From Calliopum simillimum (taxonomy: Eukaryota; Arthropoda; Insecta; Diptera; Lauxaniidae): 64,000 nucleotides of DNA. The stretch lies in the NCBI GenBank assembly GCA_951812925.1, contig OX638370.1, positions 112,234,897 to 112,298,896 of the forward strand. The letters are read 5' to 3'. Within the stretch, counting starts at the first letter, position 1; each line of letters begins with the position of its first letter. Under the pieces are notes generated by a model. It did no database searches. It was not told the DNA's origin and saw only the letters and a list, made by a program, of their open reading frames with translations. Below are positions 45,466-56,989 of the stretch, one piece after another. The position numbers were made by a program, and so were the translations under genes.

Positions 45466-45539
45466 AATGAATGTATCTACGACGAGCGACGTCAGTAGGA
45501 ACGAACGTACATATGCAATATATACGCAACAAGTCCATA

Positions 45540-45545
45540 AATAAA
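45540..45545 (+). terminator. Poly(A) signal for tail M11
   Basis: AATAAA 75 bases after the stop, a second at about 45696 before an A run. Confidence 0.5.
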
Positions 45546-45699
45546 AGAAAAAAATTATAAAAATTTAATTTTAATTTAATTTTCTTTACAAATATATTTT
45601 TTGTCAATTTTTACTGTACTATACGCTGTGCAATATGTTGCATTATGTGTATGCTGAGTATGAGAAAGCGCAGGAAATACAATTCAATACAAGTTAAAT

Positions 45700-47164
45700 A
45701 AAAAAAAAAAAAAATCATAAAAAGCTTTTAATTGTAATTTTGTCAAGGAAGCTTTACTGAAGCAAAGCTATTTTAAATTAATAGTATTTATTGTGTATAC
45801 TTGTAGCTTTTAGTTTTATTGTAGTAATCTATTTTTCTTTCAAACAAAAATTTTTTGTGTAAATTTTTTTTTAGTTAAATTAAGTTGGAAAAACCAAATA
45901 CAATATTGTTAATTTAGTTTTGTTGTAGAGTTGCTATGCAGTTGCGAAGTTAAATTTTGATAATTTGACGTATTAGAAATTTTTCTGAAATAATTTTCTT
46001 ATTTTCAAACTGAAATTTTTGTATTGAGGAATTAATATTTTAATGGGAAAAATACTCCTGAAGTATTATCCGAGAGTTGTATAGTTTTCATTATTTTTGA
46101 TTTCGATTACTTGCAGTGCATGGCACACAAAATAAAAAAAAAAATGAAATGAACTTTTGACTAGATATATTATGTACCCTTATGTTTTTTTTTTTTTGAC
46201 GCTGAATTCGAATACGAGGTCAGAATTGCTTATGTACCTGAAGTATTTCGAGATATTCTTGCTTATAAAAAATAAAACTGTTTTTGCAATTTTTGAAGCT
46301 TTGTAACTAGATAACATATCGTTCAACCGTAAAATCCAATAAAGAACTTGAAAGTTCTAATATTTTTTTTTGAAAGCTGAACTAAACTAAAGTTATTTCG
46401 ATATCTTCATTTTTCTATGAGATATCGTAGACCGAAATATCGAAAAAACGTGTTTTTTTGCACTTTTTTTTTATCTCTCCCACGTGGGGCGCCATTAAAT
46501 TTTTTATTAAAATCTTTTAACTTTTCAGTTTTGGTCGGGATTCTATTGTAATAATCCTGTCCTTGAAGAACACTGTTGACATGTAACAAAACTTCCAAAG
46601 GCATTTATCGAATATATTGAATATAACTGTCGTCGTCTCTGGCCATATCATTTAAATTAGTGTAGAATCTGAAATAGTGCATAGGGGTACGTTATATTAT
46701 TAGAAAACAATGAACTTCGTAATTGCTTTAAATAATTTTTGTTTATTAAAAATTTGTAAAAGCTTTCTGTTTCCAAGTTGAAAATGAAAACATAAACTTA
46801 ATGTTTTATTGTTGTAGCATTTATTTTAAATTGTATTTTTTGTTGTTAAATATTATACTTTTAAAAATTTCATTTATTTATTGTTTCCAAAAGAAAACTA
46901 TTAAGTAATTTTAGCTTAAGTCTATGTATTATTTCATAATTAAAAAGTTGCATTTTAAAAAAAAATCCATAAAAACGATGCTGTTCAATTTTTTATGATT
47001 TTTGTTTTTGTTTTTTTTCTTTTATTTTCGTTTCATAAATCATCTTGAAAAAATAAAAAATCACAAATCATTTCGAAATATAAACCATGCATTGATTGAT
47101 ACACGCACGCACTCACATTTTAACACACACACACACTTCATCCATCAACACATTTCATCAACAG
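45700..47164 (+). other. lola: Intron before tail M12
   Basis: AT-rich. Contains a fragment of the PBS-centred element at 46479-46530. The last 100 bases before the acceptor are rich in 'cacacacaca' and 'catcaacac'. Confidence 0.5.
46479..46530. mobile_element. PBS-centred element fragment, copy 4
   Basis: CCCACGTGGGGCGCCA at 46479-46494 followed by 'ttaaattttttattaaaatc', matching the right-arm inner end of the other copies. Confidence 0.45.
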
Positions 47165-48039
47165 AAATGAAATATGATTTCCAAACTTCAATGGTTGTGG
47201 GTGGTGAGCATTTCAACGATCGTTTCCCTTGCGCACGCTGTGGCAAAAGTTATTTGCGTAAACGTCATTTACAGCGACATATGCGCGATGAATGTATTGG
47301 TATACCACCACGCTTTACATGTGAATTGTGCCCATCACGTTTCCGACGCAAATATCATATGGTACGTCATTTGACATCAAAACATGGTATACCGCCACCC
47401 ATAGCACAACAGACAACTGGCGGCGGCAGCAGCAGTGGAATTGGTGGCAGCAGCGGCGGCGGTATCGGACAACGTCACGCCGGTAGCGGTTGTGATGGCA
47501 GCGGTTGTGAGAGTCCAATTCCAGAGAATCTTTCAATGCGTAAAGAACACTATGAGCACGAAACAAAGCCCACATCATTAAGTGTTGGTGGGGGAGTCGT
47601 AAGTAATCAAATTGCAAATGGTGTGCATGGCAACAATAATATCAATGGTGGTGTTGGCGGTGCAACAACGTCAATTACTCCACCACCACAACTAGCACCC
47701 CTACCGCCAGCAGTTTTACCTACATATGGACTTACTGGTGCTATAACTGCAATTTCAACATCGGCAGCAGCTGTGGCTTCTGAAGAAATTGAAAATCTTA
47801 GCATTGGTGGCGGCGCTGTTGGCGGCACATCATTGAGACCGGAAATAATGAGCGGTGCTGCCGATGCTGGTGGCGGTGGTGTTGCTATCAAAACTGAACC
47901 AATCACACCAAATAAAGCCATGTCTGCTGCATTGATGGATGACGAATGGAAGATGAAGCTTAGTTTGCAGCTAATTTCGAATTCATTGCTCAAGGAGCGG
48001 CTTATGAATTCAATGCCATTTGCCTACAATAACAATTGA
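47165..48039 (+). CDS. lola: lola tail M12, C2HC + C2H2 with Gly-rich tail
   Basis: Acceptor ttcatcaacag ends at 47164 and the split codon gives Glu, then MKYDFQTSMVVGGEHFNDRF. Finger 1 is CARCGKSYLRKRHLQRHMRD-EC and finger 2 is CELCPSRFRRKYHMVRHLTS-KH, with a nine-residue linker. The ~200-residue C-terminal part is Gly/Ser-rich and contains PENLSMRKEHYEHE and IENLSIGGG. Near the end come I-K-T-E (47887-47898, SUMO-type) and a predicted amphipathic stretch WKMKLSLQLISNSLLKERLM. The PENLS motif could bind CtBP-like co-repressors only loosely, which is a guess. The frame back to 47002 is intronic. Confidence 0.92.
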
Positions 48040-49745
48040 GAGAGCTTAGAGCCTTTCGTATTTTTTGTTTGTAATTTGATGTTAGATAATCCTTGTTTCG
48101 AACAGCGCCTTATGTAATTATTAAAAGAAATTTTATTGATTAAATACTTTGCTTTGATTAACTAAAATGATTAAATTTTAATTGATTGAAATAATTGATT
48201 AATTAGTTGGTTGGCCATTTAAAAAACTAAATTGAATTGATTATTGATTACTTAGTTAGTCATTTAAACGATTTAATTGAATTAATTAATTAAATAAAAT
48301 TTTCCGAATTATTTTATAATAATTACAAACAGTTCAATTCAATTTAAATACAAAATTTAAATGACAATTTTCGTAAGACTTTTAATAACATCAAGGCGCA
48401 TTTCGGCACTAGAGGGTATATCTGTCTATTCACCTTTTATACTTTGAGATTAACGCATATACTATATATATTTCAAAAACAAAAAAAACTATTGATATTA
48501 TTTTAAATATGTTTGTATTTTGACTTAATTTGTCCCTATAAATGGAAATGTAAAATGAAACGTTACCAAAAAGTTTAAACCCAAAAAATTGTATTTGTAT
48601 AAGAATTCGTATTTGTGAACATTGTCACGTTTTGCAAAATTGCTATATGTAGGTTTTAATTTTATTTTATTTATTTTAAACAAATGCTGTATTACAACGT
48701 ATTTATTTTAGATTATGTAATTATAACTAATTTTTTTACCATGATAAAAATTTGAATGCGAGATCTCAGACGAAAAAAAACAACCAAACATTCCTCAAAA
48801 AACTATGCCAATAGTTTCAAAAATTAAGTAAATACTCACATATTCTTTAAGTTTTAGTTTTTAATTTGAAACTTCCTAAAACATTCCAATGCTAAAAATA
48901 ACATTTCATAAAATTAAATATTTGTGTTAACTCGACTCTAGTCTGTTGATATAATAAAAACAATAATAAAAAATTTTACAAATAATACTCAAAAATTGCA
49001 TGCATGATAAAATGCATAGACTTGACTTCAGTTTTGGCTAAATACTTTGTTGTTAACGCACAAAAAGACTTCTATTACAACGTTAAAACTAAATTATTTC
49101 CTAAAAAACAAAGCGAAAAAAAAAAAAATTACGAATTTTGAAATAAAATTAAATTTAACATTATAGTTTATAAGTTTTCTTTCTATGTTATTATATTTTT
49201 GAGTTTTTTTTTCTTTTTAATTTGTGTATTATTGCTCAAGTTAAATGAAAAAAAGAACCTCTTATGATGTGTGAATTTTTTTATGTCCTCGTATTTACGA
49301 AAGAGAAAAAATATTGTATTTGTAATATTTTCCAAAAAAATTTATATTTCACTTAAAAATGTATGTGAACAAAACAAAAAGAAAAAGTAAACTGATATTA
49401 AAAAAAAATGTATTAAAAAAAATAATAAAAATGTTTTTATTTTCTATCTTCATTCAAGGCAAAACACAGCTTTTTCCCTCCTATCCATACCAAATCTTCC
49501 ATCACATATTCATATGCCAATTTTATTTTACATTTTTCTATTTATAACACAGGGCAACAATGATTTTGCGGCTAAGAGTTTCAGTGTCGATTACGAGTAA
49601 TCATGATCTGCTGAATATAAAAACAATCACCTTTATCATCCAATTCGATTGACTGTAGTTCGCTAGATATCTGTGCTTTAAGTTGGAAAAATAGCTGTTT
49701 TGTGGCATATTTATAGTTGTATTACACTTACAGTGAAATTAATTT
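48040..49745 (+). other. lola: Region after M12, no gene seen
   Basis: 48130-48330 has many 'attgatta/taattaat' motifs, degenerate simple sequence. The rest is AT-rich without ORFs of note. Confidence 0.45.
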
Positions 49746-49754
49746 TTGCTAATA

Positions 49755-49970
49755 ATATTTGATAGCCATTACTTTTTTCATTAAACCTTACCTTCTCAAC
49801 TTTCTCAATTAGATCCGTACTTTTCGAATTTAGAACCGTATTTTTAGAATTTGTATGGAGTTGAAATACCTATGGTTCAATGGATGAAAACTCTAAAAGT
49901 AAGGATCTAATTGGAAAAGTTGAGTCTAAATGAGGAATGTTAATGGCTATACGATGCCATTAGCCAAGAA
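49755..49970. repeat. Foldback, family A copy 2
   Basis: Left arm tagccattacttttttcatt and 'tctcaattagatccgtactttt', right arm 'aaaagtaaggatctaattgg' and 'aggaatgttaatggcta'. Arms about 90 bp with a short centre. Confidence 0.75.
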
Positions 49971-50084
49971 TAATTACACTGTTTACTGTTAGAGTGATGT
50001 AACTACTGCTATTATTTTTGCAAATTTAAGCAAGAATATCTGGAGAACTAGAGTAGAACTTTTTCAAGTCAAAATAAACATTTT

Positions 50085-50400
50085 CCAGATCGAATGAACC
50101 TGCAAATTTTTCCAAATCAATTTAAACTCCTTTCAATTCGAAATAATCTTTTTCCAAATCAAATTAAACTTTGCAAAAAAACTTGGCACTTTAAATTAAT
50201 TTGGAAAAGTTTAATTTTATTTGGAAAGGTTCAATTTTATTTGGAAAAAGTTTTATTTTATTTGGAAAAAGTTTAAATTGATTTCAAGAAAGTTTTAATT
50301 GATTTGTTTGATAAACGGGGCAGGTTAATTTGATTTGGAAAAAGTTTATTTTGATTTAAAAAAAAAAAAAATTTGGCGTAGAAAAAGTTTAAATTGGTGT
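50085..50400. repeat. Inverted and direct short-unit repeat
   Basis: Direct units ttttatttggaaaaagttta from about 50190 to 50385, preceded by inverted units 'ttttccaaatcaaattaaact' from about 50085 to 50175. Confidence 0.8.
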
Positions 50401-50831
50401 GAAAATCATGTATTCAGTAGATCATGAATTGGACCCTGCCTAAAACAATTAAAAAGGAAAGCGTTCACAAAATATTCTATCAATGGGACATGAAAAATTG
50501 GACAACATTCCAACATAAAGTAAAACGATGTGATGTCTCTTGTGGAAAATTTTGTTTGGACCATCTATTGTTATCTCTTTAAAGTAGAGTTTTGAACTTT
50601 TTTTCATTTTTATTTTGTGTCTTTATTATGGCACAATCTAACTTTTTCCTTAATTATTCTTTGGACGTTTATGTTCGCCTCGTGCTGAATATCTGGTGAT
50701 TCATATCGCTTTTATTTCTTCTCTAGCAAAATTGATTTTTTTTTTTATCTTTTGTTATTCTTTCGCTACCATATTTGTTTTTTAATATTAATTTCCATGA
50801 TGATTTAAAATTAAATTTTAAAACATGTAGA

Positions 50832-51205
50832 CAGACCAGTTCAGTAATCCGTGTGGTTTCAAAAACTTTTCATTTACTTTTCATTTCGGAATGCATTTTG
50901 ATTTAAACGCTGAGTCCCATGATAAAAAGTATTAACATCTTTTTCGTGTGGAATAATTTGTCTACAAAAACTAATCATAGATGTATTCAAAAAGTAACAG
51001 CTTATAGATATTCAATGAAAAATATTTTTTTTGGCATTTCGCGATTTTTTAAGAATATTTCCTATTTTCGTATATATAAATCAGTTATTTGTAGAGCCTG
51101 TAATTCTCTACAAAAGAGATCCTGAAACTTTTTAGCGCTAGACTCACTGTTTTTTATCAAAAAGCTTTTGAAATGAAAAGTTATTGAAACCACATGATTC
51201 TTGAC
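50832..51205. mobile_element. Foldback element, family B copy 1
   Basis: Left end gaccagttcagtaatccgtg, right arm 'tttgaaatgaaaagttattg' and 'aaccacatgattc'. Inner arms 'atctttttcgtgtggaataat' and 'attctctacaaaagagat'. Same family as 52266-52655. Confidence 0.65.
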
Positions 51206-51700
51206 ATCAAAATCTTCGAGGTTAAGGTGCTGGAAGCATTCCTTATGAAAATTGTTGTATGCTTGATATAGAGCAATATAACTATACTTTACTCTATTGC
51301 AGTTGTAATGTTTATTTTGAAGGTTTTACTCTTAGATTTCATGATGAGAACTGTTCTATTTCAAACAAGACTTTTTTTCGACGAACCTCTTTGAAAAGAC
51401 TTAGACAATGAATGTTTTTTTCTCTGTTACGATTAGAATAATTGACAATAGAAATTTTTTTGTACAATGTTCAATTTTTAATATTAAGAAAGTTTTTTTA
51501 AAAAAAAAAAAAAAAATTTCGCTAAAAACCTTAGAAGTTTTATTTTCCTTTCAAAGCATTACTGCCCATCCACATTTATGCCAGTTTCCTTTTCCATTCA
51601 CATTTTTTTGTTTATCTTTTTTCAATGCCTTTTTTTTTAGAAAAAATAAAAAATTGTCGATTTTTTCACTAACCTATTTTTAATACCAAATTTCTTTTAG

Positions 51701-51816
51701 ATCGAACTCCTCGAATTCTACTACTACTACTACTTCTTCAACCACACGCCTTGTTCTACACTCCACCACTACCTACTACTACTACTTTTTCTCGTACTAC
51801 TACTATTACTATTTGA
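51701..51816 (+). CDS. Possible finger-less lola tail exon (weak)
   Basis: A good acceptor (aaatttcttttag, ending 51700) is followed in the required phase 1 by DRTPRILLLLLLLQPHALFY then TPPLPTTTTFS... to TGA at 51814. No zinc finger is present. The sequence is a ctactacta-type simple repeat, and a phase-2 reading is also open for longer. Finger-less Lola isoforms exist in Drosophila as I recall. It could equally be chance in a repeat. Confidence 0.25.
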
Positions 51817-52265
51817 GGTGGCAGCAACATATCTATACGAAAAAGAAAACTTGTCTGAAAAACTCAAACTCTACGACAATAAATGACACGTTTATTTTTT
51901 AATAGTGCATACATATTACTACTATTCTAAAGTATTTGTTTTTTTTTACTATTTATGTTGTGGTTATTTTTACATGTTTAAAAAAAAAAACAAATGTATA
52001 TGTCTTTTTTACAAAATATAATAGCAAAACACAAAAAAAAAAAGCAACCAATGAAAAAAAGCAAGAAAAAAAAATAAACTCTTTTTTTTTGGCAATTTTG
52101 AATAAGGGATTTTTTACATTTTAGTTTTTTTTAGCTTATATCATAATTTTATATTATGGGTGTTATTTGTATGCTATGCTTATTGAAGAAATTATATGAC
52201 TTCAGAAAAATATTTCCTAAAAATAAAAGAAACATTAAAAAAAAAAAAAATTAAAAACAAACAAT
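51817..52265 (+). other. AT-rich inter-module region
   Basis: Poly(A)-rich sequence, no gene seen. Confidence 0.4.
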
Positions 52266-52655
52266 CAGGCCTGTTCCGAAATCCGTTTGATTTCAATTAC
52301 TTTTCTTTTAGAAGGCTTTTTGATGAAAATGGTTAGTCACATGTTAACAAGTATCACAATCTTTTTCGTGGGGAATTACAGGTTCTATAAGTAACATTGA
52401 TTTGCATTAACGAATAAGTAACCGTTTAGGAAATATTCTTAAAAAACAGCAAAAAGTAGAAAAATTCGACTTTATCAAAAATTTCCGAAACAGTTACTTT
52501 TTCGTAAATATAAATCAATATTATTTGTAGAACCTGTAATTCTCCACAAAAAGATTCCGATACTTTTTATCGTTTGACCTACCATTTTCATCAAAAAGCT
52601 TCCGAAATGAAAAGTAATTGAATGAAAACACACGGATTACGGAACAGGCCTGAAT
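52266..52655. mobile_element. Foldback element, family B copy 2 (intact ends)
   Basis: Ends CAGGCCTGTTCCGAAATCCG and the inverse 'ggattacggaacaggcctg'. Arms about 170 bp, loop short. No ORF with motifs. Confidence 0.8.
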
Positions 52656-53004
52656 GATTTTGCTGCGTGAGATTTCCGAGTTGATTTCGAGTAACCATGG
52701 TATACTTAATACAGTGGTCTTCAAATTTTAGAGAGAGAATTATTATTTGAGCGAAGATAGAAAAGGATAGACAGAGATAGATTGATTTTTGAGTGCATAA
52801 TTGTGCTATGGAATACCGATCACTGACTTAATTCGTATATGCTGCCAGAATCGCGGAATTCACTCTAGTTCTCAAGATATTCTTGCTTAAAAGTCTTGAA
52901 GCATATATAAAGTTATATCACTATCGGAGTAAAAAGCATAGTGCATTTCTTCAACAAACAACAAAGTTTTTAAGTTTTCCAAATTTTTCATTGCTTTCCG
53001 AATT

Positions 53005-53072
53005 AACATCTATTAAAGAAGTATGGTATCTTAATTCTAACATCTATTAAAGAAGTATGGTATCTTAATTCT
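53005..53072. repeat. Perfect 34-bp tandem duplication
   Basis: aacatctattaaagaagtat followed by 'ggtatcttaattct' occurs twice in immediate succession without a difference. Confidence 0.95.
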
Positions 53073-53552
53073 ATGTATAGAGTTCAGATATATACCTTTT
53101 CTTGAATGGATGATAACTCGTTAACGTAAGGATCCAATTGGAAAAGTGTAAAGGTATAGTTTAGTGGGGGGTTCTCTCTTTAAGGCTTTTAATGCCATCT
53201 CTTCATTTGCTTACGTTGGGCTTCCGATTTTCCTACGTTGGGCTTCCGTCGCTCTGTGTAATAGAGACTAGACAATCTGATTTGATAAAACTAAAAAATT
53301 TTCTATAAATGAAAATTTACAAATAATGAACCATAAGTTTTCTTTTGTTTTAAGGACAATTTTTCTAAAGATATAAATTTTCGTACTTTATTAGTGCGAA
53401 ATAAATTCTGGGAAGGGCATTTTTTTTGAAGGGCTATATAGTACCATACATTTTATTATAAAGTTTTTTGGGTGCTGTGTTTCTTTTTAATAAACATTAT
53501 ATCTTGGTGTTTTTTTAGTTATAAATGCTGGAAATATTTTCATAAATTTCTG

Positions 53553-53849
53553 TGTAGCGGTTATATTATTTTCCCCACGTTGGGCGCCAAATTAAGAGGA
53601 GTAATTCTCTTAATTTCCTTTTTAATTAAAATTGCTTTTTAATTTTTAAATATATATTTAAACAATTTTTAAAGTTTCTGTTTCAGATTTTAAGTTCGAA
53701 TGCAAAAAATAAAATTTTATTTTCTACATTTTAGAAATTAAATGTAAAAGGGACATTTGATAAATTTATACAAGTATTGTTGAGTTTAAGTTAAGCAAGT
53801 GTGCTATATTGGTAAATGAATAGAAGTAGAAAATCATATAACTGCTACA
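53553..53849. mobile_element. PBS-centred element, copy 5 (left arm almost deleted)
   Basis: TGTAGCGG at 53553 is followed within 20 bases by CCCCACGTTGGGCGCCA (53573-53589) and then a full right arm ending TGCTACA at 53849. The left arm is reduced to its terminus. Confidence 0.65.
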
Positions 53850-54179
53850 TAAGCTTTTAAAATTTACTATAAAAGAGATAACATATTTGGGTTTATATTT
53901 CTGTGCTCAAATGACAAAAGCTTGTATCGCATGTTTTCATAATTCTTCAGAAGAGCAAATTGCAAGTTGAAGTTCATGTGAAAAATCAAAATATACGTTG
54001 TTTATCTAATAAACTACAAATCCTAGAGTAAATCTGGTTTTGGCAGCTTATAGATCTCACCGTAAACAACAGCCCGAACTACATAACTTATTTTCACAGA
54101 AAATATCGATAACGGGTTTTGCCATCTGAGCACAAATTTTGCTTTTATCTAAGATATTAACGACTAAAAACTTTGGGTA

Positions 54180-54850
54180 ATTTTTTTCACCTCTTAATGA
54201 TTTTGCACCCTCTTATAACCCCCCGAAGGTTTGAAATTGGACGAAGAGGTTACTGAGTGCTTGAAGTCATCTGTTAACGTCGTATTCGGTTTCAGGGCAC
54301 CAAAAAACCTTGAAATTGATGTATATTTTATATTTTTATAAGTGTTATTTTAACCACCTTGCAGGCGGTATTACCTATGATACTGAAATTATCTTTTATA
54401 GTTGATCTTGATTCCCACTCTACAAAAACCTAAATATGCACACACATATTTAATTCTTATAAAAAGCCCAATTTCAAACCTTCGGGGGGCTATATAAGGG
54501 GGTGCTTAGGGGTTAATTGGTGGTTGAAATAATTTTTTAACATAATTTTCAGTTTCAGAGCACCAAAAAACCTAAAAATTGAAATGCATTTTTTTTTTAA
54601 GAATTATCATCATCTTCTGTTTCAGCCCACCAAAAAACCTACAAATATACTTTTCATATAAATTTTTATAAAAAGTGTTATTTCATCCCTCTTGGGGGCT
54701 ATAAAGGGGCTACTAGGGGTTGACTAGGTGCTCCAAATTATTTTTTGACATTATTTTCGCTTTCAGAGCACCTAAAAACCTAGCACACATTTAAAATTTT
54801 TAGAACAAGTAAAATTCTAACCCCTAAGGGGTTATTAAGGGGGCGCTAGC
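54180..54850. repeat. Tandem repeat, about 4-5 units of 130-150 bp
   Basis: Recurrent blocks 'cagtttcagagcaccaaaa', 'aacctacaaat', 'tataaaaagtgttatttca' and 'ggggctataaaggggct'. Units are diverged. Confidence 0.8.
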
Positions 54851-55551
54851 GTGAAAGCAACATTTTTTTTTTTTTTTAAATACGATTTTCGGGCTCAGCA
54901 CCCCTCAATACATGTGGCCTGGGGGTGTAGCCTCTGTGTCTTGACTTTTTTTTTGTGTGCCTGTGTAATTAAAGAATCGCGAGCTCTGATGCAACAAAAG
55001 ACAGTGGCGTCGAAAGCATTTTTGTTTATCCTATGGTGTTCAAGTCGAATATTTATTTTAAATTATTGGCCGCACTGGGTTCTATAAATTAAGAAAATTT
55101 TTCTGTTTAACTGTTTCTCGTCAACTAAAATACATTTTTTTTTTGTTTTACAACAAATTTTTTTTTATTTGTAAATTTTCTTTTTTAATTTAAGTGCATT
55201 AATTTTTGTAAAAAGTGTAAAAATTTAAAATAGAATTTTATTTGTGAAAAATTTTAATTTTGTAGCTTATATTTTTGAAATAGTTTGCACTTAAGTAGTA
55301 GCGCGTTGAAAATTATTTATAAACGGTTGCATTTAAAATTTTTTTTTTTTTTTTGAAAATCATTCTTTTTAATTTTATTTATTAAACAAAAAAAAAAAAA
55401 AACTTAGCATACATTTACAACATCTCCATATTACACACATCTCAGTCATCATCATTAGTCAACCTATATATTTTTTTCTTTCTCTCTCTCTCTCTCTTCC
55501 ACGTGTCGTCGGCGCATCGTCCATGGCACAAATCTTTATTTCTTTTTGCAG
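54851..55551 (+). other. lola: Intron before tail M13
   Basis: AT-rich. A 'ctttctctctctctctctctcttcc' type microsatellite at about 55480-55500 lies 50 bases before the M13 acceptor. The 78-codon frame at 54851 has no support. Confidence 0.45.
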
Positions 55552-55820
55552 ATTTCCTATTAACTTGGTATCAACACTCATGTGATCAATGCGGCAAATC
55601 CTATAAAACACGTAAAAGCTTAAGTCGTCATCGTCGTTTTGAATGTCGTTTTACCATCGAGCGTCCAATTTTCCAATGTCCTTCATGTAACTATGCTGCT
55701 AAACGCAGTGATAACTTAACGAAACATATAAAAACTCATTTTGCAAAAATGCAAAAGGAATTCTTTCCATTGGCTGTGAAACTTCAAAATTCTTTACAGG
55801 CTAAAGTGGAGACAGCATAA
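55552..55820 (+). CDS. lola: lola tail M13, C2HC + C2H2 single exon
   Basis: Acceptor tctttttgcag ends at 55551 and the split codon gives Asp, then FLLTWYQHS. Finger 1 has C11, C14, H27, C32. Finger 2 has C43, C46, H59, H63, the second with the shorter H-x3-H spacing. A C-terminal helix-like tail AKMQKEFFPLAVKLQNSLQA ends at the stop. The ATG at 55503 is intronic. M14 shares the H-x3-H second finger and its D/N-N-L helix, so these two may be related. The exon begins almost directly with the finger, the shortest spacer in the locus. Confidence 0.92.
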
Positions 55821-56470
55821 ATAATTTGATTGTACCAACAAATTTTAGGAGGGGGATTTGTAAAAGAATTTTTTATGTTTTTTGTTGTACTTAGAATTTT
55901 TAAATATATTTGCACAAAAGTTTTGAGATAAAATTGTTGAAAAGCTTTGTCATATATTTTACAAAATTATGACTAGTGTCCTAGTAGTCCTTTGTAAAGC
56001 TTCCGAATGCATGTGCTCCTATGTTTACACAGATAAGTTTGTGAGCAGGCTTAGCCGCCGCGGTTCTTGGAAGCTTTTGAGCTTTTTCTCTTTTTTTTTT
56101 TAATGCAAGTCAAAATATACGCTTTTTCTCATTAGCCGACAGTGCTGCTTACATAAAAGAATCAAAAAACCTGTAAAACAGTGATGGCCAAAGCCTATGC
56201 CCGCGTGCATTTGAGCTTTTGTGCTTGAAAGCTTTCCGCATACGTATTCACTCATAGCTGAGCGTTCAACTGTAGTCAGTATACGTATATATAAACAAAA
56301 TCAGATTTAATTCTGATTCCATTCAAAACCATTAAAAAAATGAAAAATTTTATAATCTCGAAAGCTTTTTTAGAACTGAGAAAAATTATATATTGTTGAT
56401 ACAATTGAAAAAAGCTCCTAATTTTGCATAAACAAGAGCGCTAAAACATATCCTCAAAGTATACATACAC
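55821..56470 (+). other. lola: 3' flank of M13, no gene seen
   Basis: Stretch at 55980-56300 is less AT-rich with repeated 'gaaagctt' motifs. No ORF support. Confidence 0.4.
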
Positions 56471-56472
56471 TA

Positions 56473-56987
56473 GAGAGGGTCGTCTTAAAAGTTAGAGAGG
56501 AACTCTTAAAAACGATATCTGCATATATTTTTTTTTCATTCCAAGAAAAACTAAAGTAGGATTTTTGATTCTACGGAAGGCCCATTTCAGCTTAAAACAC
56601 ATGATTTTTGGTCATAATTGTTTTTCATTACAAAATTGAAAGGTGGTTTAGAAATAAAGACTATGTTCTTATAAAAATTTTTGCGTTTAAAAATTCTATA
56701 TTATCTATACCCAAAAATAAAAATTTTTAAACTCCAAAATTTTTGTAAGACCATTATCTTTATTTCTGAAGTACACTTGGTTATCCATTTTCTAATGAAA
56801 AATAAAAAAAAAAAAAAATTATGACCAAAAAACATGTTTTTTTTTAGCCAAAATAGGCATTCAGTAGAATCAAAACTGTGCACCAATGGTTTTTCTCAGA
56901 ATGAACAAAAAGAAAAATAAAAAAAAAAAATGATGCAGATATCGTTTCTAAGAGTCCCTCTAACTTTTAAGTCGGATTCGGGATGAA
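56473..56987. mobile_element. Foldback element with 220-bp arms
   Basis: Left outer block gggtcgtcttaaaagttaga and 'ggaactcttaaaaacgatat', right outer block 'gatatcgtttctaagagtcc' and 'ctctaacttttaagtc'. Inner arms also pair (aaaatttttgcgtttaaaaa with tttttaaactccaaaatttt). About 515 bp. Confidence 0.85.
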
Positions 56988-56989
56988 TC

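Noticed and set aside
54851..55087. 78-residue frame upstream of M13
   Set aside because: Begins in a poly(T) tract, no finger, phase and acceptor do not fit.
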